From: Brevundimonas intermedia
GTDB taxonomy: Bacteria > Pseudomonadota > Alphaproteobacteria > Caulobacterales > Caulobacteraceae
Length of the DNA: 64,000 nt
Assembly (NCBI RefSeq): GCF_004614235.1
Contig: NZ_SPVH01000006.1
Coordinates: 248,001-312,000 of the forward strand
Direction: 5' to 3'
Positions 52,008-61,688 of the stretch are shown here, in pieces. Positions within the stretch are counted from its first letter, which is position 1; each line of letters begins with the position of its first letter. The notes below the pieces were generated by a model. The model made no database searches. It saw only the letters and a list, made by a program, of their open reading frames with translations, and had not been told where the DNA came from. A program made the position numbers and the translations under genes.

Positions 52008-52619
52008 ATGCTGACCCTCTATACCGCTACTGGCTCATGCAGCCGCGCCAGCCACATCGCGCTGGAGGAGTCCGGCCTGGACTTCGAGGTCCGGCTGCTC
52101 GATTTCTCGAAGCCCGAACAACGCGAGCCGGACTATCTGGCGATCAATCCCAAGGGCCGCGTCCCCGCCCTGGCGACCGATCAGGGCGTGCTGACCGAAA
52201 GCCCGGCCATACTGGCCCATATCGCCGCGCTCGCGCCTGCGGGCCTGTTGGCGCCGACCGATCCCTTCGCCTTTGCCCGGATGCAGGCCTTCAACCTCTA
52301 TCTGGCCACCACCATCCACGTGGCCCACGCCCATGGACGGCGGGCTTCGCGCTGGAGCGATGACGCCGCCGCCCAGGCGTCGATGGCGGCCAAGGTGACG
52401 CAGAACATGCGCGATGGCTTCGCCTTGATCGAAGCCGGTCTGACCGGCGACTGGGTCATGGGCGACGCCTATACGGTCGCGGACCCCTATCTGTTCACCT
52501 TCGCAGGCTGGCTGGAAACCGACGGCGTGGACATCGCCGAGTTCCCCAGGGTCCAGGCTCATTTCGAACGGATGCAGGCCCGCCCCGCCGTCCAGCGCGC
52601 CCTGGCCGCCAAGGCTTAG
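52008..52619 (+). CDS. Glutathione S-transferase family protein
   Basis: The 203-residue protein has the thioredoxin-like start LTLYTATGSCSRASHIAL with a Ser/Cys region in the usual catalytic place. The LAINPKGRVPAL cis-Pro block and TESPAILAHIA follow. The all-helical C-terminal domain has the VADPYLFTFAGWL capping box. Beta-class-like by its Cys-rich start; substrate unknown. GTGAGG lies just upstream of the ATG. It comes after the sucB terminator, so it probably has its own promoter inside a very short gap. Confidence 0.88.
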   Translation: MLTLYTATGSCSRASHIALEESGLDFEVRLLDFSKPEQREPDYLAINPKGRVPALATDQGVLTESPAILAHIAALAPAGLLAPTDPFAFARMQAFNLYLATTIHVAHAHGRRASRWSDDAAAQASMAAKVTQNMRDGFALIEAGLTGDWVMGDAYTVADPYLFTFAGWLETDGVDIAEFPRVQAHFERMQARPAVQRALAAKA

Positions 52620-52732
52620 CGCGCGGTGTGGGATACCATCGGTTGTGTCTATTTTGCGCCGGTCGTTAACGATCCAGATCGCCGCGCATTTTACGCGATT
52701 ACAACGGCCGAAAATGGTGCCTTATTCCTGCC

Positions 52733-53122
52733 ATGGAGTGGGCGGCGCGCGCGATAGGGATGTTCTACGTCTTGGGGGGACTGATGCTTTTGTATCAGGC
52801 CTGGCTCAACTGGCGTCTGCAACGGGCCTTGTCCGGCCTGATCTCCGTTCCCACGACCGAACAGGTCGCTGACGGCGTGATCGCCTTGGGCGGAGTGCTC
52901 GTTCTGGCGTCTGGTGCGGCGCTGGCGGCGCTCAGCGCCTGGGCCGTCGTCGCCTTCCTGGCGGGATGGGCGATCCAGGCGGCCTATCTGCTTTGGGCCA
53001 ACCGTTCCGATCTGAGCGATCCCGCCGCGGCCGGGCGTCGGCGTTCGGTTCACGCCTTTGCGGGCTACACCGCCGCCACCGGCCTGGTGCTGTGGCTGCC
53101 GGTCGCCGGCGTGCTGGGCTGA
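52733..53122 (+). CDS. Small membrane protein, function unknown
   Basis: The 129-residue product has about four hydrophobic helices: residues 5-22, 43-72, a longer region 74-90, and 108-128. No motif is recognised. It begins at the ATG at 52733 without a clear ribosome binding site. It converges on prfA with zero spacing, and their stop codons make a 12-bp palindrome. The upstream gap of 113 bases shows nothing notable. Confidence 0.55.
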   Translation: MEWAARAIGMFYVLGGLMLLYQAWLNWRLQRALSGLISVPTTEQVADGVIALGGVLVLASGAALAALSAWAVVAFLAGWAIQAAYLLWANRSDLSDPAAAGRRRSVHAFAGYTAATGLVLWLPVAGVLG

Positions 53123-53128
53123 TCAGCC
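53117..53128. other. 12-bp palindrome across two convergent stop codons
   Basis: GGCTGATCAGCC spans TGA of the small membrane protein gene (53120-53122) and the TCA of prfA (53123-53125). Same core as 31179-31194. Confidence 0.6.
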
Positions 53129-54190
53129 GAACTCGGCTTCCAGGTCCGCCAGGCGCGCGGCCTGGTCCTCGGCGATCAGGGCGTTCAGCAGGGGGTCGAT
53201 GTCGCCTTCCATGATCTGAGGCAGGCTGTGCAGGGTCAGGTTGATGCGGTGATCGCTGACCCGGCCTTGCGGGTAGTTATAGGTGCGGATCCGCTCCGAC
53301 CGGTCGCCCGATCCGACCTGGGACTTGCGCGTATCGGACCGGGCCAGGTCCTTGGCCTGGCGCTGCATGTCGTACAGTCGGACGCGCAGGTTCTTCATCG
53401 CCTTGTCGCGGTTGACGTGCTGGGACTTCTCCGACGACGTCACCATGATGCCGGTGGGCAGGTGGGTGATGCGCACGGCGGAATCGGTCGTGTTGACGTG
53501 CTGGCCGCCCGAGCCGGAGGCGCGGAAGGTATCGATGCGGATGTCCTTGTCGTGGATTTCGATCTCGACGTCCTCGACCTCGGGCAGGACCGCCACGGTC
53601 GCCGCTGAGGTGTGGATACGCCCCTGCGACTCGGTCGTCGGCACGCGCTGCACCCGGTGGACGCCGCTCTCGAACTTCAGCCGGCCGAACACGCCGTCGC
53701 CGGTGACGGTGGCGATGATTTCCTTGTAGCCGCCGGCGTCGCCCTCGGTCGCCGAATCCAGCTCGACCCGCCAGCCGCGCGTGGAGGCGTATCGCGAATA
53801 CATCCGGAACAGGTCGCCCGCGAACAGGGCCGCCTCGTCGCCGCCAGTGCCGGCGCGCACTTCCAGCACGGCCGAGGCGTTCTCGTCGGCGTCGCGGGGC
53901 GCCAGCAGCAGGGCGACCTCGCGTTCCAGATCGGGCAAGCGCTCGCCCAGCGTCCGCAGCTCGTCCTGCGCCATCGCCGCCATCTCGGGATCGGCCGTCA
54001 TGGCTTCCAGGTCCGCCATCTCGGCGCGGGCGCGGGCCAAGCCCTGAACCGCGTCGGCGACCGGCTTCAGCTCGGCATGTTCCTTGGACAGGCGCACGAT
54101 CTCGACGCCGTCGGTCGCCGCGCTCATTCGCGCCTCCACCTCATGGAAGCGGTCGAGCACTTGATCGAGACGGGCCTGGGGCAGTCGCAA
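53123..54190 (-). CDS. prfA: Peptide chain release factor 1
   Basis: The 355-residue factor ends translation at UAA and UAG. The GGQ loop is present in [14 protein letters not shown], and the codon-reading PxT motif is [10 protein letters not shown] (PTT), which is the RF1 form rather than the SPF of RF2. The reading begins at TTG (54188-54190), with AGGA 11 bases before it; a later GTG is possible. prmC, often next to prfA, is not here. Confidence 0.94.
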   Translation of the reverse strand: MRLPQARLDQVLDRFHEVEARMSAATDGVEIVRLSKEHAELKPVADAVQGLARARAEMADLEAMTADPEMAAMAQDELRTLGERLPDLEREVALLLAPRDADENASAVLEVRAGTGGDEAALFAGDLFRMYSRYASTRGWRVELDSATEGDAGGYKEIIATVTGDGVFGRLKFESGVHRVQRVPTTESQGRIHTSAATVAVLPEVEDVEIEIHDKDIRIDTFRASGSGGQHVNTTDSAVRITHLPTGIMVTSSEKSQHVNRDKAMKNLRVRLYDMQRQAKDLARSDTRKSQVGSGDRSERIRTYNYPQGRVSDHRINLTLHSLPQIMEGDIDPLLNALIAEDQAARLADLEAEFG

Positions 54191-54396
54191 GACGGAAATA
54201 TCCTGAGGAAAAGCGAAGGGCCGTCCTTACCCGCCGGGCGCGGTCGTGTCGATTGCAAGCCGCTGCCAGCGCCGGGCGCCGCCCTTGTGATCGACGATGA
54301 CGCCAAGGTCACGATGGCGTCAGGGCGGTTACGAAGAGGGATGCAACCGTTTAGCTGGCGCCCAGCAACCTGAATAGGCAACCGTGAGGAGGACGC

Positions 54397-55026
54397 ATGT
54401 TCGACCACCCGCCCCCGTCTGGACCCGATAGGGCTCAACCCGAAACCGACCCTTTCGACGGCAGCGTCGAGCGCCTCTGTCGCCTGTACGACACTCGCCT
54501 GGCCGAGACAGGCGGAGAGCTCTCACCTGAAGACGCCCGGGAGTTGAACGCCATGGCCGCCATCTATGACCTGGACACCGACCGTCCCTCGACCGAGGTC
54601 TGGCGCGACCTGCGCGCCGTCGTCACCCGCCAGACGCCGCTCGACGCCGCGCCGCCGACCGACGCCGAGGCCCTGACCCTGCTGGTGGTCGAGGATGATC
54701 CCGACGCGGCCGCCTCCTTGACCGAACTGCTGACCGAGGCGGGCCACAGCGTCGTCGGCCCCTTCCACAGCGCGGCGGCGGCCGAGGCGGCGGCAGCGCT
54801 CCACAGCATCGACGCGGCCCTGCTGGACATCAATCTGTCGGGCGAGATGACGGGCGTGGAACTGGCCAAGGTGCTGACCGGGCGCTGGGACGTGCGGGTG
54901 ATCTTCATCTCCGGCGACGTCGCCGCCGCCGCCCGAAACGCCGACATGGCCGAGGCCCTGGTGCTGAAACCCTACAACGGCGCCCAGATCCTGGAGGCCG
55001 TGGCCCGGCTGGGCCGCTCGGCCTGA
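54397..55026 (+). CDS. Single-domain response regulator with N-terminal extension
   Basis: The 209-residue protein has an N-terminal region of about 85 residues of unknown fold. A receiver domain follows (LTLLVVEDDPDAAASLTELL; phospho-acceptor Asp144 in LLDINLSG; conserved Lys in LVLKPYNG). No output domain follows. A good AGGAGG lies 5 bases before the ATG. A receiver without output usually acts by protein contact or phosphorelay. The 206-bp gap to divergent prfA holds the promoters; no clear -35/-10 pair was found. Confidence 0.85.
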   Translation: MFDHPPPSGPDRAQPETDPFDGSVERLCRLYDTRLAETGGELSPEDARELNAMAAIYDLDTDRPSTEVWRDLRAVVTRQTPLDAAPPTDAEALTLLVVEDDPDAAASLTELLTEAGHSVVGPFHSAAAAEAAAALHSIDAALLDINLSGEMTGVELAKVLTGRWDVRVIFISGDVAAAARNADMAEALVLKPYNGAQILEAVARLGRSA

Positions 55027-55085
55027 GATCGTTGCACCGGCGAACGGCGTCTTGCGTCCGGGCTCCGGGCGGGCGATCACGGACC

Positions 55086-55526
55086 ATGCTGTCGAACCGG
55101 TCCCGCTACGCCCTGCGCGCCATGATCCATCTGGCCGGTCTTCCGGGCGGAGGGCCAGCCACCATCGCCGAGATCGCGGATGCGGCGGCGGCTCCGCGCA
55201 AGTTTCTGGAGGCCATCCTGCTGGATCTGCGCCGTCAGCATCTCTTGGTGTCGAAACGGGGCAGGGCGGGCGGCTATGCTCTGGCGGCCCCGGCCGACGC
55301 CATCAGCTTCGCCGACGTGATCCGGGCACTGGAAGGGCCGCTGGCCCTCGCGCCTTGCGCCTCCCGCACCGCCTACGGCCCGTGCGAGACCTGCCCGGAT
55401 GTCGAGACCTGTCCGCTTCAGCCCGTGCTTCAGGACGGGCGCGATGCGATCGCGGCGGTGTTCGAGGCGCGAACCCTTCTGCAAGCCGCCGCCAATTCTT
55501 CTCCTATTGACCGACTAGGGAAATAG
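55086..55526 (+). CDS. Rrf2-family transcriptional regulator
   Basis: The 146-residue protein has the Rrf2 helix-turn-helix: SRYALRAMIHLAGLPGG, TIAEIADAAAAPRKFLEAIL and a wing with RGRAGGYALAAP. Four Cys lie in APCASRTAYGPCETCPDVETCPL (about residues 95-115), in the place where IscR/NsrR/RirA bind a cluster. Which ligand it binds is unknown. I use the ATG at 55086 (MLSNRSRYAL). The gene lies 34 bases before a TSUP permease gene, so it may regulate sulfur metabolism. Confidence 0.85.
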   Translation: MLSNRSRYALRAMIHLAGLPGGGPATIAEIADAAAAPRKFLEAILLDLRRQHLLVSKRGRAGGYALAAPADAISFADVIRALEGPLALAPCASRTAYGPCETCPDVETCPLQPVLQDGRDAIAAVFEARTLLQAAANSSPIDRLGK

Positions 55527-55560
55527 ACCGCACCGTTCGTCCGCGTTTCAGGGGCCGCCA

Positions 55561-56337
55561 ATGCAAGACTTCCTTCTGTTCCTCCTCGTCGGTTTCTTGG
55601 CCCAGGTCGTGGATGGGGCGCTGGGCATGGCCTACGGCGTCATCTCCTCGACCGTGCTGCTGTCCTTCGGCGTGCCGCCTGCAACGGCGTCGGCAAGCGT
55701 CCACGCGGCCGAGGTCTTCACCACGGCGGCCTCGGCCGGCTCGCACACGGCCAACAAGAATGTGAACTGGAAGCTGTTCGTGCCCCTGGCCCTGGGCGGT
55801 GTGGTGGGCGGCGGCCTGGGGGCCTTCGTCCTGACCAGCGTCGATGGGGATCTGCTGAAGCCCTGGATCACCACCTATCTGGCGGTCATGGGTGTCGTGA
55901 TCATCTGGCGCGCCACCCGCCAGACGCGCGAGCGGATCTTCCCGCGCAAGTTCGCGGGACCCCTGGGCCTGGTCGGCGGCTTCTTCGACGCCATCGGCGG
56001 CGGCGGCTGGGGGCCCACCGTCACCACCACACTGGTCGGCACGGGCCAGGACCCTCGCGTGTCCATCGGCACCACGAACACCGCCGAGTTCTTCGTCACC
56101 TCGGCCATTTCCGCCACCTTCCTGGTCGCCCTGCTGACGGGCCACTGGCAAGAGGCCGAGGGCTTCGCCACCCATGCCATGGCCGTCCTGGGCCTGATCG
56201 TCGGCGGCCTGATCGCGGCGCCCTTCGCCGGCATCATCGCCCGCGTCGCCCCGCGCCGGGTCCTGACCTACGGCGTCGGCGCCGTGGTGCTTCTGTCCGC
56301 CGGCTATCAGGCGTTGCGGCTGTTCAAGATCGTCTGA
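55561..56337 (+). CDS. TSUP-family (TauE/SafE) sulfite/sulfur-compound exporter
   Basis: The 258-residue protein has about eight membrane helices in two halves, with the family features VDGALGMAYGVISSTVLLSF near the start and GGFFDAIGGGGWGPTVTTTL in the middle. TSUP proteins move sulfite, thiosulfate or organosulfonates. The adjoining Rrf2 gene suggests control by sulfur or cysteine status. A terminator hairpin follows in the gap to the next convergent gene. Confidence 0.85.
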   Translation: MQDFLLFLLVGFLAQVVDGALGMAYGVISSTVLLSFGVPPATASASVHAAEVFTTAASAGSHTANKNVNWKLFVPLALGGVVGGGLGAFVLTSVDGDLLKPWITTYLAVMGVVIIWRATRQTRERIFPRKFAGPLGLVGGFFDAIGGGGWGPTVTTTLVGTGQDPRVSIGTTNTAEFFVTSAISATFLVALLTGHWQEAEGFATHAMAVLGLIVGGLIAAPFAGIIARVAPRRVLTYGVGAVVLLSAGYQALRLFKIV

Positions 56338-56345
56338 AACGAAAA

Positions 56346-56373
56346 GCGGCGGCGGGTTCTCACCCGCCGCCGC
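56346..56373 (-). terminator. Rho-independent terminator between convergent genes
   Basis: GCGGCGGCGGGT and ACCCGCCGCCGC form a perfect 12-bp stem (loop TCTC). A T-run (TTTTCGTTTC) follows only on the minus strand, so it should end the lipoprotein gene; it can also hinder the TSUP message. Confidence 0.75.
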
Positions 56374-56397
56374 TGCATTGTCATTAGCCGGTCTCGA

Positions 56398-56862
56398 CTA
56401 TTGGTCGCCGGAGGTCGTCGTCGCGGCAGGCGTGCGAGCCGCCGCCGCTTCTTCGGCCGGCGTGCGCAGGGTCACGACCAGCGGATTGGGCTTCAGATCG
56501 TTCATCGCGCCGGACGTGGCGTCGATGGCCCCGCCGATGATGCCGCCGATCAGGAGGTTGCCTGCCATGGCCGTGCCGCCGGCGCCGGAGACGCTGCTGG
56601 TGATCTCGTGGATCTGGGCGACATAGCCGTCCTTGGCCACGGTGATACGGAAGGCGTCCTTGCGCGGCATGCGGAAGGTGCAAGGCGTCGCCTGGCATTC
56701 GAAGCCATTGGACGTGCTGACCTGGGCGCCGGGCGGGGTGCTCTCGACCGTGAATTGCTGGCTGGAGCCACGCGTCACGGTAGCGCAGGCAGGCAGCGAC
56801 AGCGCCACGCCGGCAAGCGCGAGCAGACGCACGGCAAGGCGTGCGGAAGTTTTGGAAATCAT
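56398..56862 (-). CDS. Lipoprotein with a PEGA-like carboxypeptidase-type beta domain
   Basis: The 154-residue product has a lipoprotein signal (lipobox LPAC), and the mature chain starts ATVTRGSSQQFTVESTPPGA, a form common in small envelope lipoproteins with one PEGA-like beta module. A glycine-rich segment GGTAMAGNLLIGGIIGGAID (about residues 95-114) follows and may be membrane-associated. Two Cys lie near residue 57. Function unknown. The gap of 126 bases up to ispG shows nothing notable. Confidence 0.65.
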   Translation of the reverse strand: MISKTSARLAVRLLALAGVALSLPACATVTRGSSQQFTVESTPPGAQVSTSNGFECQATPCTFRMPRKDAFRITVAKDGYVAQIHEITSSVSGAGGTAMAGNLLIGGIIGGAIDATSGAMNDLKPNPLVVTLRTPAEEAAAARTPAATTTSGDQ

Positions 56863-56988
56863 AGGCCCCTCAGTGGATTATGGGCCGGCCCCCCGGCCGA
56901 ACCTGATGCAGGGGTCGCACGCCGGACGAACGCCGTCAATCACGGGTTTGTGAAATGCGTCAGATTTGCACAACCGGGAAGGGTCGGC

Positions 56989-58125
56989 CTATTCCGCCGC
57001 CTCAAGCTCCGCCGCCCGCGCCGCGTCCAGTTCGGCGGCCTTCTGTTCGACCAGGTCGACGATGTGGTCGATCATGCCGTCGTTGGCCTGTTTGTGGGCG
57101 ATCTTGCCGTTCAGATAGATCATGCCCGCCCCCTTGCCGCCGCCGGTGAAGCCGATGTCGGTATAGAGGGCCTCGCCGGGGCCGTTCACGACGCAGCCGA
57201 TCACCGACAGGCTCATCGGCGTCGAGATATGGGCCAGCTTTTCTTCCAGCAGGGTCACGGTCTCGATGACGTTGAAGCCCTGACGCGCGCACGACGGGCA
57301 GGCGATGATGTTCACGCCCCGGTGACGCAGGCCCAGCGACTTCAGGATGTCGAAACCGACCTTGATCTCCTCGACCGGATCGGCGGCCAGGGACACGCGG
57401 ATGGTGTCGCCGATCCCGGACCACAGCATATTGCCCATGCCGATGGCCGACTTGATGGTGCCGGTGCGCAGCGGCCCCGCCTCGGTCACGCCCAGGTGCA
57501 GCGGGCAGTCGATGGCCTCGGCCAGCTGCTGATAGGCGGCGACCGTCAGGAAGGGGTCGGACGCCTTCACCGAGATCTTGAATTCGTGGAAGTCGTGGTC
57601 CTGAAGAATCCGCGCGTGGTTGAGCGCGCTCTCGACCATGGCGTCGGGGCAGGGCTCGCCGTATTTTTCCAGCAGTTCCTTCTCCAGCGACCCGGCGTTG
57701 ACGCCGATCCGCATCGAACAGCCGTTGTCCTTGGCCGCCTGGATCACGTCGCGGACCCGGTCGGCCGAACCGATATTGCCCGGATTGATCCGCAGGCAGG
57801 CGGCGCCCGCCTCGGCCGCCTCGATGCCGCGCTTGTAGTGGAAATGGATGTCGGCGACCAAGGGGACCTTGGCCTCGCGGGCGATGGTCCTGAAGGCCTG
57901 GGTCGATTCCACGTCGGGGCAGGAGACGCGCACGATGTCGGCGCCGGCCTCTTCCAGCTGGCGGATCTGGTCGATCGTCGCCGCCGCGTCGGTCGTCGGC
58001 GTATTGGTCATCGACTGGACGCTGATCGGGGCGTCGCCGCCCACCAGGACGGAGCCGACGCGGATCTGGCGGCTCTTGCGACGCTCGATATGGCGCCAGG
58101 GTCGGACGTGCGTGTGATCGCTCAT
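56989..58125 (-). CDS. ispG: 4-hydroxy-3-methylbut-2-enyl diphosphate synthase (flavodoxin)
   Basis: The 378-residue enzyme catalyses a late step of the MEP isoprenoid pathway. It has a TIM-barrel ([25 protein letters not shown]) and a C-terminal [4Fe-4S] domain with Cys pairs in [12 protein letters not shown] and [10 protein letters not shown]. Length matches the bacterial form. It follows the RodZ-like gene on the same strand, the order seen in E. coli. The 48-bp gap suggests co-transcription. Confidence 0.96.
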   Translation of the reverse strand: MSDHTHVRPWRHIERRKSRQIRVGSVLVGGDAPISVQSMTNTPTTDAAATIDQIRQLEEAGADIVRVSCPDVESTQAFRTIAREAKVPLVADIHFHYKRGIEAAEAGAACLRINPGNIGSADRVRDVIQAAKDNGCSMRIGVNAGSLEKELLEKYGEPCPDAMVESALNHARILQDHDFHEFKISVKASDPFLTVAAYQQLAEAIDCPLHLGVTEAGPLRTGTIKSAIGMGNMLWSGIGDTIRVSLAADPVEEIKVGFDILKSLGLRHRGVNIIACPSCARQGFNVIETVTLLEEKLAHISTPMSLSVIGCVVNGPGEALYTDIGFTGGGKGAGMIYLNGKIAHKQANDGMIDHIVDLVEQKAAELDAARAAELEAAE

Positions 58126-58173
58126 GGAAGCATCATATAGGCCGATGATGACGGCGGGACCACGGCCGACGTT

Positions 58174-59262
58174 TCAGTTCGGCGTCGTGGGCGTGGGAGA
58201 CGGGGCGGAAGTCTGCGTCTGGGCCTGGGTTCGGGCCTGCGCGGCCTGGGCCTCGACCTGCGCGCGCGCCTGGGTCGCCGCCAGCTGTTTGGCGGCCTGG
58301 TCCGCGCGGCTGTTCAGCTGGGCCAGCGGCGTCAGCACGCCGGCCAGCGGCCCGCCATACTCCCCGTTCAGATAGAGGTCGAAGGCGGCCGGGTCGGACA
58401 CGTCCACCGTCGCCGCCACGCCGATCGGCGCGCGCCAGGCCTCGCCCGGCGCCATCTGGCGCGCGAACAGGGCCTGACCGTCGCCCAGCCGCACCACCAG
58501 AGCGCCGGCCGTCTTGGCCTGGATCACCACCATCGACGCGTTGGCCGGGGCGCCATAGACGGCGCCGCGCGGGTTGAAGGCCTTCTGCACCGGCTCGGGA
58601 TTGGCGGCGGCGGCGATGACGGCGGGATCGACGCCGGTCAGTTGGGCCTCAAGCCCAGGCGTGATGTAGAGCTGCGGCGTGGTCTGGTCGGGCGGCGCGG
58701 CCATCGGTGCGCTGAGGGCCAGTTGCGGATCGGGATCGACCCCGCTGACCCAGGTCTTGGGCACGGCGGCGATGTCGGAGGGGTGCGCCGCCTGGTGCAG
58801 GCTGGCGCGCTGGAACACGTTCCAGCCGATGACGGCGACCACCACGGCGACGACGCCGGCGACGATGCGCGGCGAATGGCGTTTCACGTCCTCGAAGGCG
58901 ATGCCGATGGGCGCCTTCAGCGGCACCGAGGTGTCGGGGCTTTCGCGCTTGAACCGCTCGACCGCCAGTTGCTCGTCAAGGAACAGGGCCGAGGCATAGG
59001 CCCGCACATAGCCCAGGGCGAAAACGCGCGAGGGCAGGGACGACCAGTCGTTCTGTTCCAGGGCGGTCAGGAAGCGGCGATGCACCTTGGTCTCGGCGGC
59101 CAGCTCGGCCAGGGACTTGCCCGACCGCTCGCGCGCATGACGCAGGCCCTCGCCCAGGCTCGCGGCGTTGGCGAAGTCGGCCGTCGGATCCTGCCGGTCC
59201 GATATGGTCTTGATCGCGTCGGGGGCGGCCCCCGCATTCAGCGCCATTAGGCCTGACCCCAT
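58174..59262 (-). CDS. rodZ: RodZ-like membrane-anchored helix-turn-helix protein
   Basis: The 362-residue protein has an N-terminal Xre-type helix-turn-helix (about residues 36-95: GEGLRHARERSGKSLAELA, KVHRRFLTALEQND), one membrane helix (RIVAGVVAVVVAVIGWNVF, about 132-150) and a periplasmic DUF4115-like domain (about 240-310) with a Gln/Ala tail. That is the RodZ layout: it links MreB to the cell wall machinery. Placement next to ispG supports the name. Two ATGs in frame (59262, 59247) are both possible. Confidence 0.85.
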   Translation of the reverse strand: MGSGLMALNAGAAPDAIKTISDRQDPTADFANAASLGEGLRHARERSGKSLAELAAETKVHRRFLTALEQNDWSSLPSRVFALGYVRAYASALFLDEQLAVERFKRESPDTSVPLKAPIGIAFEDVKRHSPRIVAGVVAVVVAVIGWNVFQRASLHQAAHPSDIAAVPKTWVSGVDPDPQLALSAPMAAPPDQTTPQLYITPGLEAQLTGVDPAVIAAAANPEPVQKAFNPRGAVYGAPANASMVVIQAKTAGALVVRLGDGQALFARQMAPGEAWRAPIGVAATVDVSDPAAFDLYLNGEYGGPLAGVLTPLAQLNSRADQAAKQLAATQARAQVEAQAAQARTQAQTQTSAPSPTPTTPN

Positions 59263-59362
59263 GTTCGGGAAGATACTGCGCCCGAGCGCCGTCCATGTCG
59301 CCGGAGATAGACGATTGCGGGCCTGCCAGCAACGCCGCGCGTGGTCCGCCGCCGTCGCCGGA

Positions 59363-61642
59363 TCAGACCGCGACGTTCAGCTTGCGCGCAAGGGACTCGA
59401 TCTCGTTGCGCACCGAGCCGGTGGACAGGTTCAGCAGATTGGCCATGCCTCGCCGCGCCGCGCTCAGGTCCGCCGACAGGATCATCCGCTTGACCGGCCC
59501 GACCCCGCCCGCCGGCGCCGACAGACGCGTGAAGCCCAGGACGATCAGGGCGAAGGCCTCCAGCGGTCGTCCCGCCAACTCGCCGCAGATCGAGACCGGC
59601 GTGCCGGTGTCGGCGCAAGCCTTCTGGATCGACTGAAGCGCGCGCAGGGTCGGCGGCGACAGCGGGTCGTAACGGTCCGAGACCAGCGGATTGGTCCGGT
59701 CGGCGGCGTACATATACTGGAACAGGTCGTTGGTGCCGATGGAGACGAAGTCCGTCAGCGGCAGAAGCGCGTCCAGGTGCCACAGCAGCGACGGGCATTC
59801 GACCATGGCCCCGACGCGCAGCAGGGCCGGCAGGGCGCGCCCGCGACGCTTGGCCCAGGCGCATTCGATGTCCACCAGTTCGCGCGCGGCCCGGAACTCG
59901 TCCACCGTGGCGATCATCGGGAACATGACCCGCAGCTCGCGGCCGGCCCCCGCCGCCAGCAGCGCACGAAGCTGCATCCGCAGCAGCGACGGCCGATCCA
60001 GGCCCAGGCGGATGGCGCGACGGCCCAGGGCCGGGTTCTCTTCGCGCTCGGCTTCCAGATAGGGCAGCACCTTGTCGCCGCCGATGTCCAGGGTGCGGAA
60101 GGTGACGGGTTTGTCGCCGGCCGCGTCCAGCACCAGCTTGTACAGCGCCGTCTGGGCGTTCAGCCGGGGCAGTTCGTCCGAGACCATGAACTGGAACTCG
60201 GTGCGGAACAGGCCGATGCCCTCGGCGCCCGTCTCGGCCATATTCTCCAGATCGACCGCCAGGCCCGCATTGGTCAGGACCGTGATCCGCTGACCGTCCA
60301 GGGTGACGGCGGGCACGTCGCGCAGCTGGGCGAACTCGGCCTGGCGCTGTTCGCGCACGGCCATGCGCGACTGCACGGCCTCCAGCATGTCGGGGCGGGG
60401 GCGCAGATAGGTCTCGCCGGTCTCGCCGTCGGCGATGACCATGTCGCCTTCCGACAGCCGGTCTCGCAGGCCCATCAGGCGGCCGACGCAGGGGATTTGC
60501 AAAGCCCGCGCGACGATGGCGGCGTGGCTGGCGGCCGAGCCTTCCTCCAGCAACAGACCCTTCAGCTTGTCGCGCGGATATTCCAGCAGGTCGGCGGGGC
60601 CCAGATTCCTCGCCACCAGTATGGCGTCGTCGGGCAGTTCGCGCTCGCCCGGCTTGTCGCCCGCCAGCACCCGCAGCAGCCGGTTGGCCAGGTCCTCGAA
60701 GTCGTGCAGCCGTTCGCGGATATAGGGGTCGCGCGCCTGGGCGAAGCGGGCGCGGTGTTCGTTCCTGACCCGGTCCACCGCCGCCTCGGCCGTCAGGCCG
60801 TTGCGCACCGCCTCTTCCAGCGACCGGTTCCAGCCCCGGTCGTCGGCGAACATGCGATAGGTCTCCAGCACCTCGAACGACGGACCGGCCAGGCCCTGGC
60901 CCTTGTCCAGCATGACGTCCAGGCCGGTCTTCAGCGTGGCGAGCGCCAGTTTCAGCCGCGCCTCCTCCATCGCCGGATCTTCGGACAGCAGTTTTTCCGG
61001 GGGCAGGGGCGCCTCGTGCAGAACCACATGGCCGAAGGCCAGGCCGTCCGAGAACTTCTGGCCCTTCAGCCGCTCGGGCCGGTGCGGCGCCAGTTCGACG
61101 TCGCGCAACTCGTCCAGGGCCAGAAGTTCGCCAGACGACACCGTCTCGGACAGGACCATGGCGATGGTCTGGATGTCCTCGACCTCTTCCTCGTCATAGC
61201 GCCGCTCGGTGCGGTTCTGGACGACCAGGACGCCGATGGCCCGGCCGCCGCGCAGCAGGGGGGCGCCCAGGAAGGCGTGATAGGGGTCTTCGCCCGTCTC
61301 CGGCCGATAGGAGAAGGACGGGTGCGACGGCGCGTCCGACAGGCTGATCGGCTGGGCCATTCGCGCCACCTCGCCCACCAGACCCTCGCCGGGCCGCAGG
61401 CGGGTGTTGTGAACGGCGTCGGGGTTCAGACCCTCGGTGGCGAACAGTTCCAGCTCGCCCGAGCCGCGACGCAGATAGATGGAGCAGACTTCGGCGACCA
61501 TCGACCGGGCGATGATCCTGACGACCATGTTCAAACGGTCCTGCGCCGGCGTCGCACCGGCGCCGGCCCCGCCCAGAGCCTCGCGGATCTGGCGCAGGAG
61601 GATCCGAGGTCCCCTGGTCATCGCGCCGCCTGCCGGCATCAT
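59363..61642 (-). CDS. ptsP: Phosphoenolpyruvate-protein phosphotransferase, nitrogen type (EI-Ntr)
   Basis: The 759-residue enzyme starts the nitrogen phosphotransferase chain (EI-Ntr, NPr, EIIA-Ntr). An N-terminal GAF sensor (about residues 20-165, VCSIYLRRGSGELELFATEG) is followed by the EI domains. The phospho-His373 lies in GSAASHAAIVAR, and the C-terminal PEP-binding barrel has IGTNDLFQYMYAADR and the catalytic Cys in VSICGELAG. The gene precedes the RodZ-like gene and follows lysC, in the same orientation. Glutamine and 2-oxoglutarate are known to act on GAF in relatives; this is inferred here. Confidence 0.95.
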   Translation of the reverse strand: MMPAGGAMTRGPRILLRQIREALGGAGAGATPAQDRLNMVVRIIARSMVAEVCSIYLRRGSGELELFATEGLNPDAVHNTRLRPGEGLVGEVARMAQPISLSDAPSHPSFSYRPETGEDPYHAFLGAPLLRGGRAIGVLVVQNRTERRYDEEEVEDIQTIAMVLSETVSSGELLALDELRDVELAPHRPERLKGQKFSDGLAFGHVVLHEAPLPPEKLLSEDPAMEEARLKLALATLKTGLDVMLDKGQGLAGPSFEVLETYRMFADDRGWNRSLEEAVRNGLTAEAAVDRVRNEHRARFAQARDPYIRERLHDFEDLANRLLRVLAGDKPGERELPDDAILVARNLGPADLLEYPRDKLKGLLLEEGSAASHAAIVARALQIPCVGRLMGLRDRLSEGDMVIADGETGETYLRPRPDMLEAVQSRMAVREQRQAEFAQLRDVPAVTLDGQRITVLTNAGLAVDLENMAETGAEGIGLFRTEFQFMVSDELPRLNAQTALYKLVLDAAGDKPVTFRTLDIGGDKVLPYLEAEREENPALGRRAIRLGLDRPSLLRMQLRALLAAGAGRELRVMFPMIATVDEFRAARELVDIECAWAKRRGRALPALLRVGAMVECPSLLWHLDALLPLTDFVSIGTNDLFQYMYAADRTNPLVSDRYDPLSPPTLRALQSIQKACADTGTPVSICGELAGRPLEAFALIVLGFTRLSAPAGGVGPVKRMILSADLSAARRGMANLLNLSTGSVRNEIESLARKLNVAV

Positions 61643-61688
61643 GTCTCCCGCGCCCTTTTCGTGGATATAGGCGCCCTGTTCAGATCAC

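Noticed and set aside
54191..54396. Possible EcfG (general stress) promoter before the response regulator
   Set aside because: GGCAACC is present but the GGAAC/CGTT pair at the required spacing is not seen.
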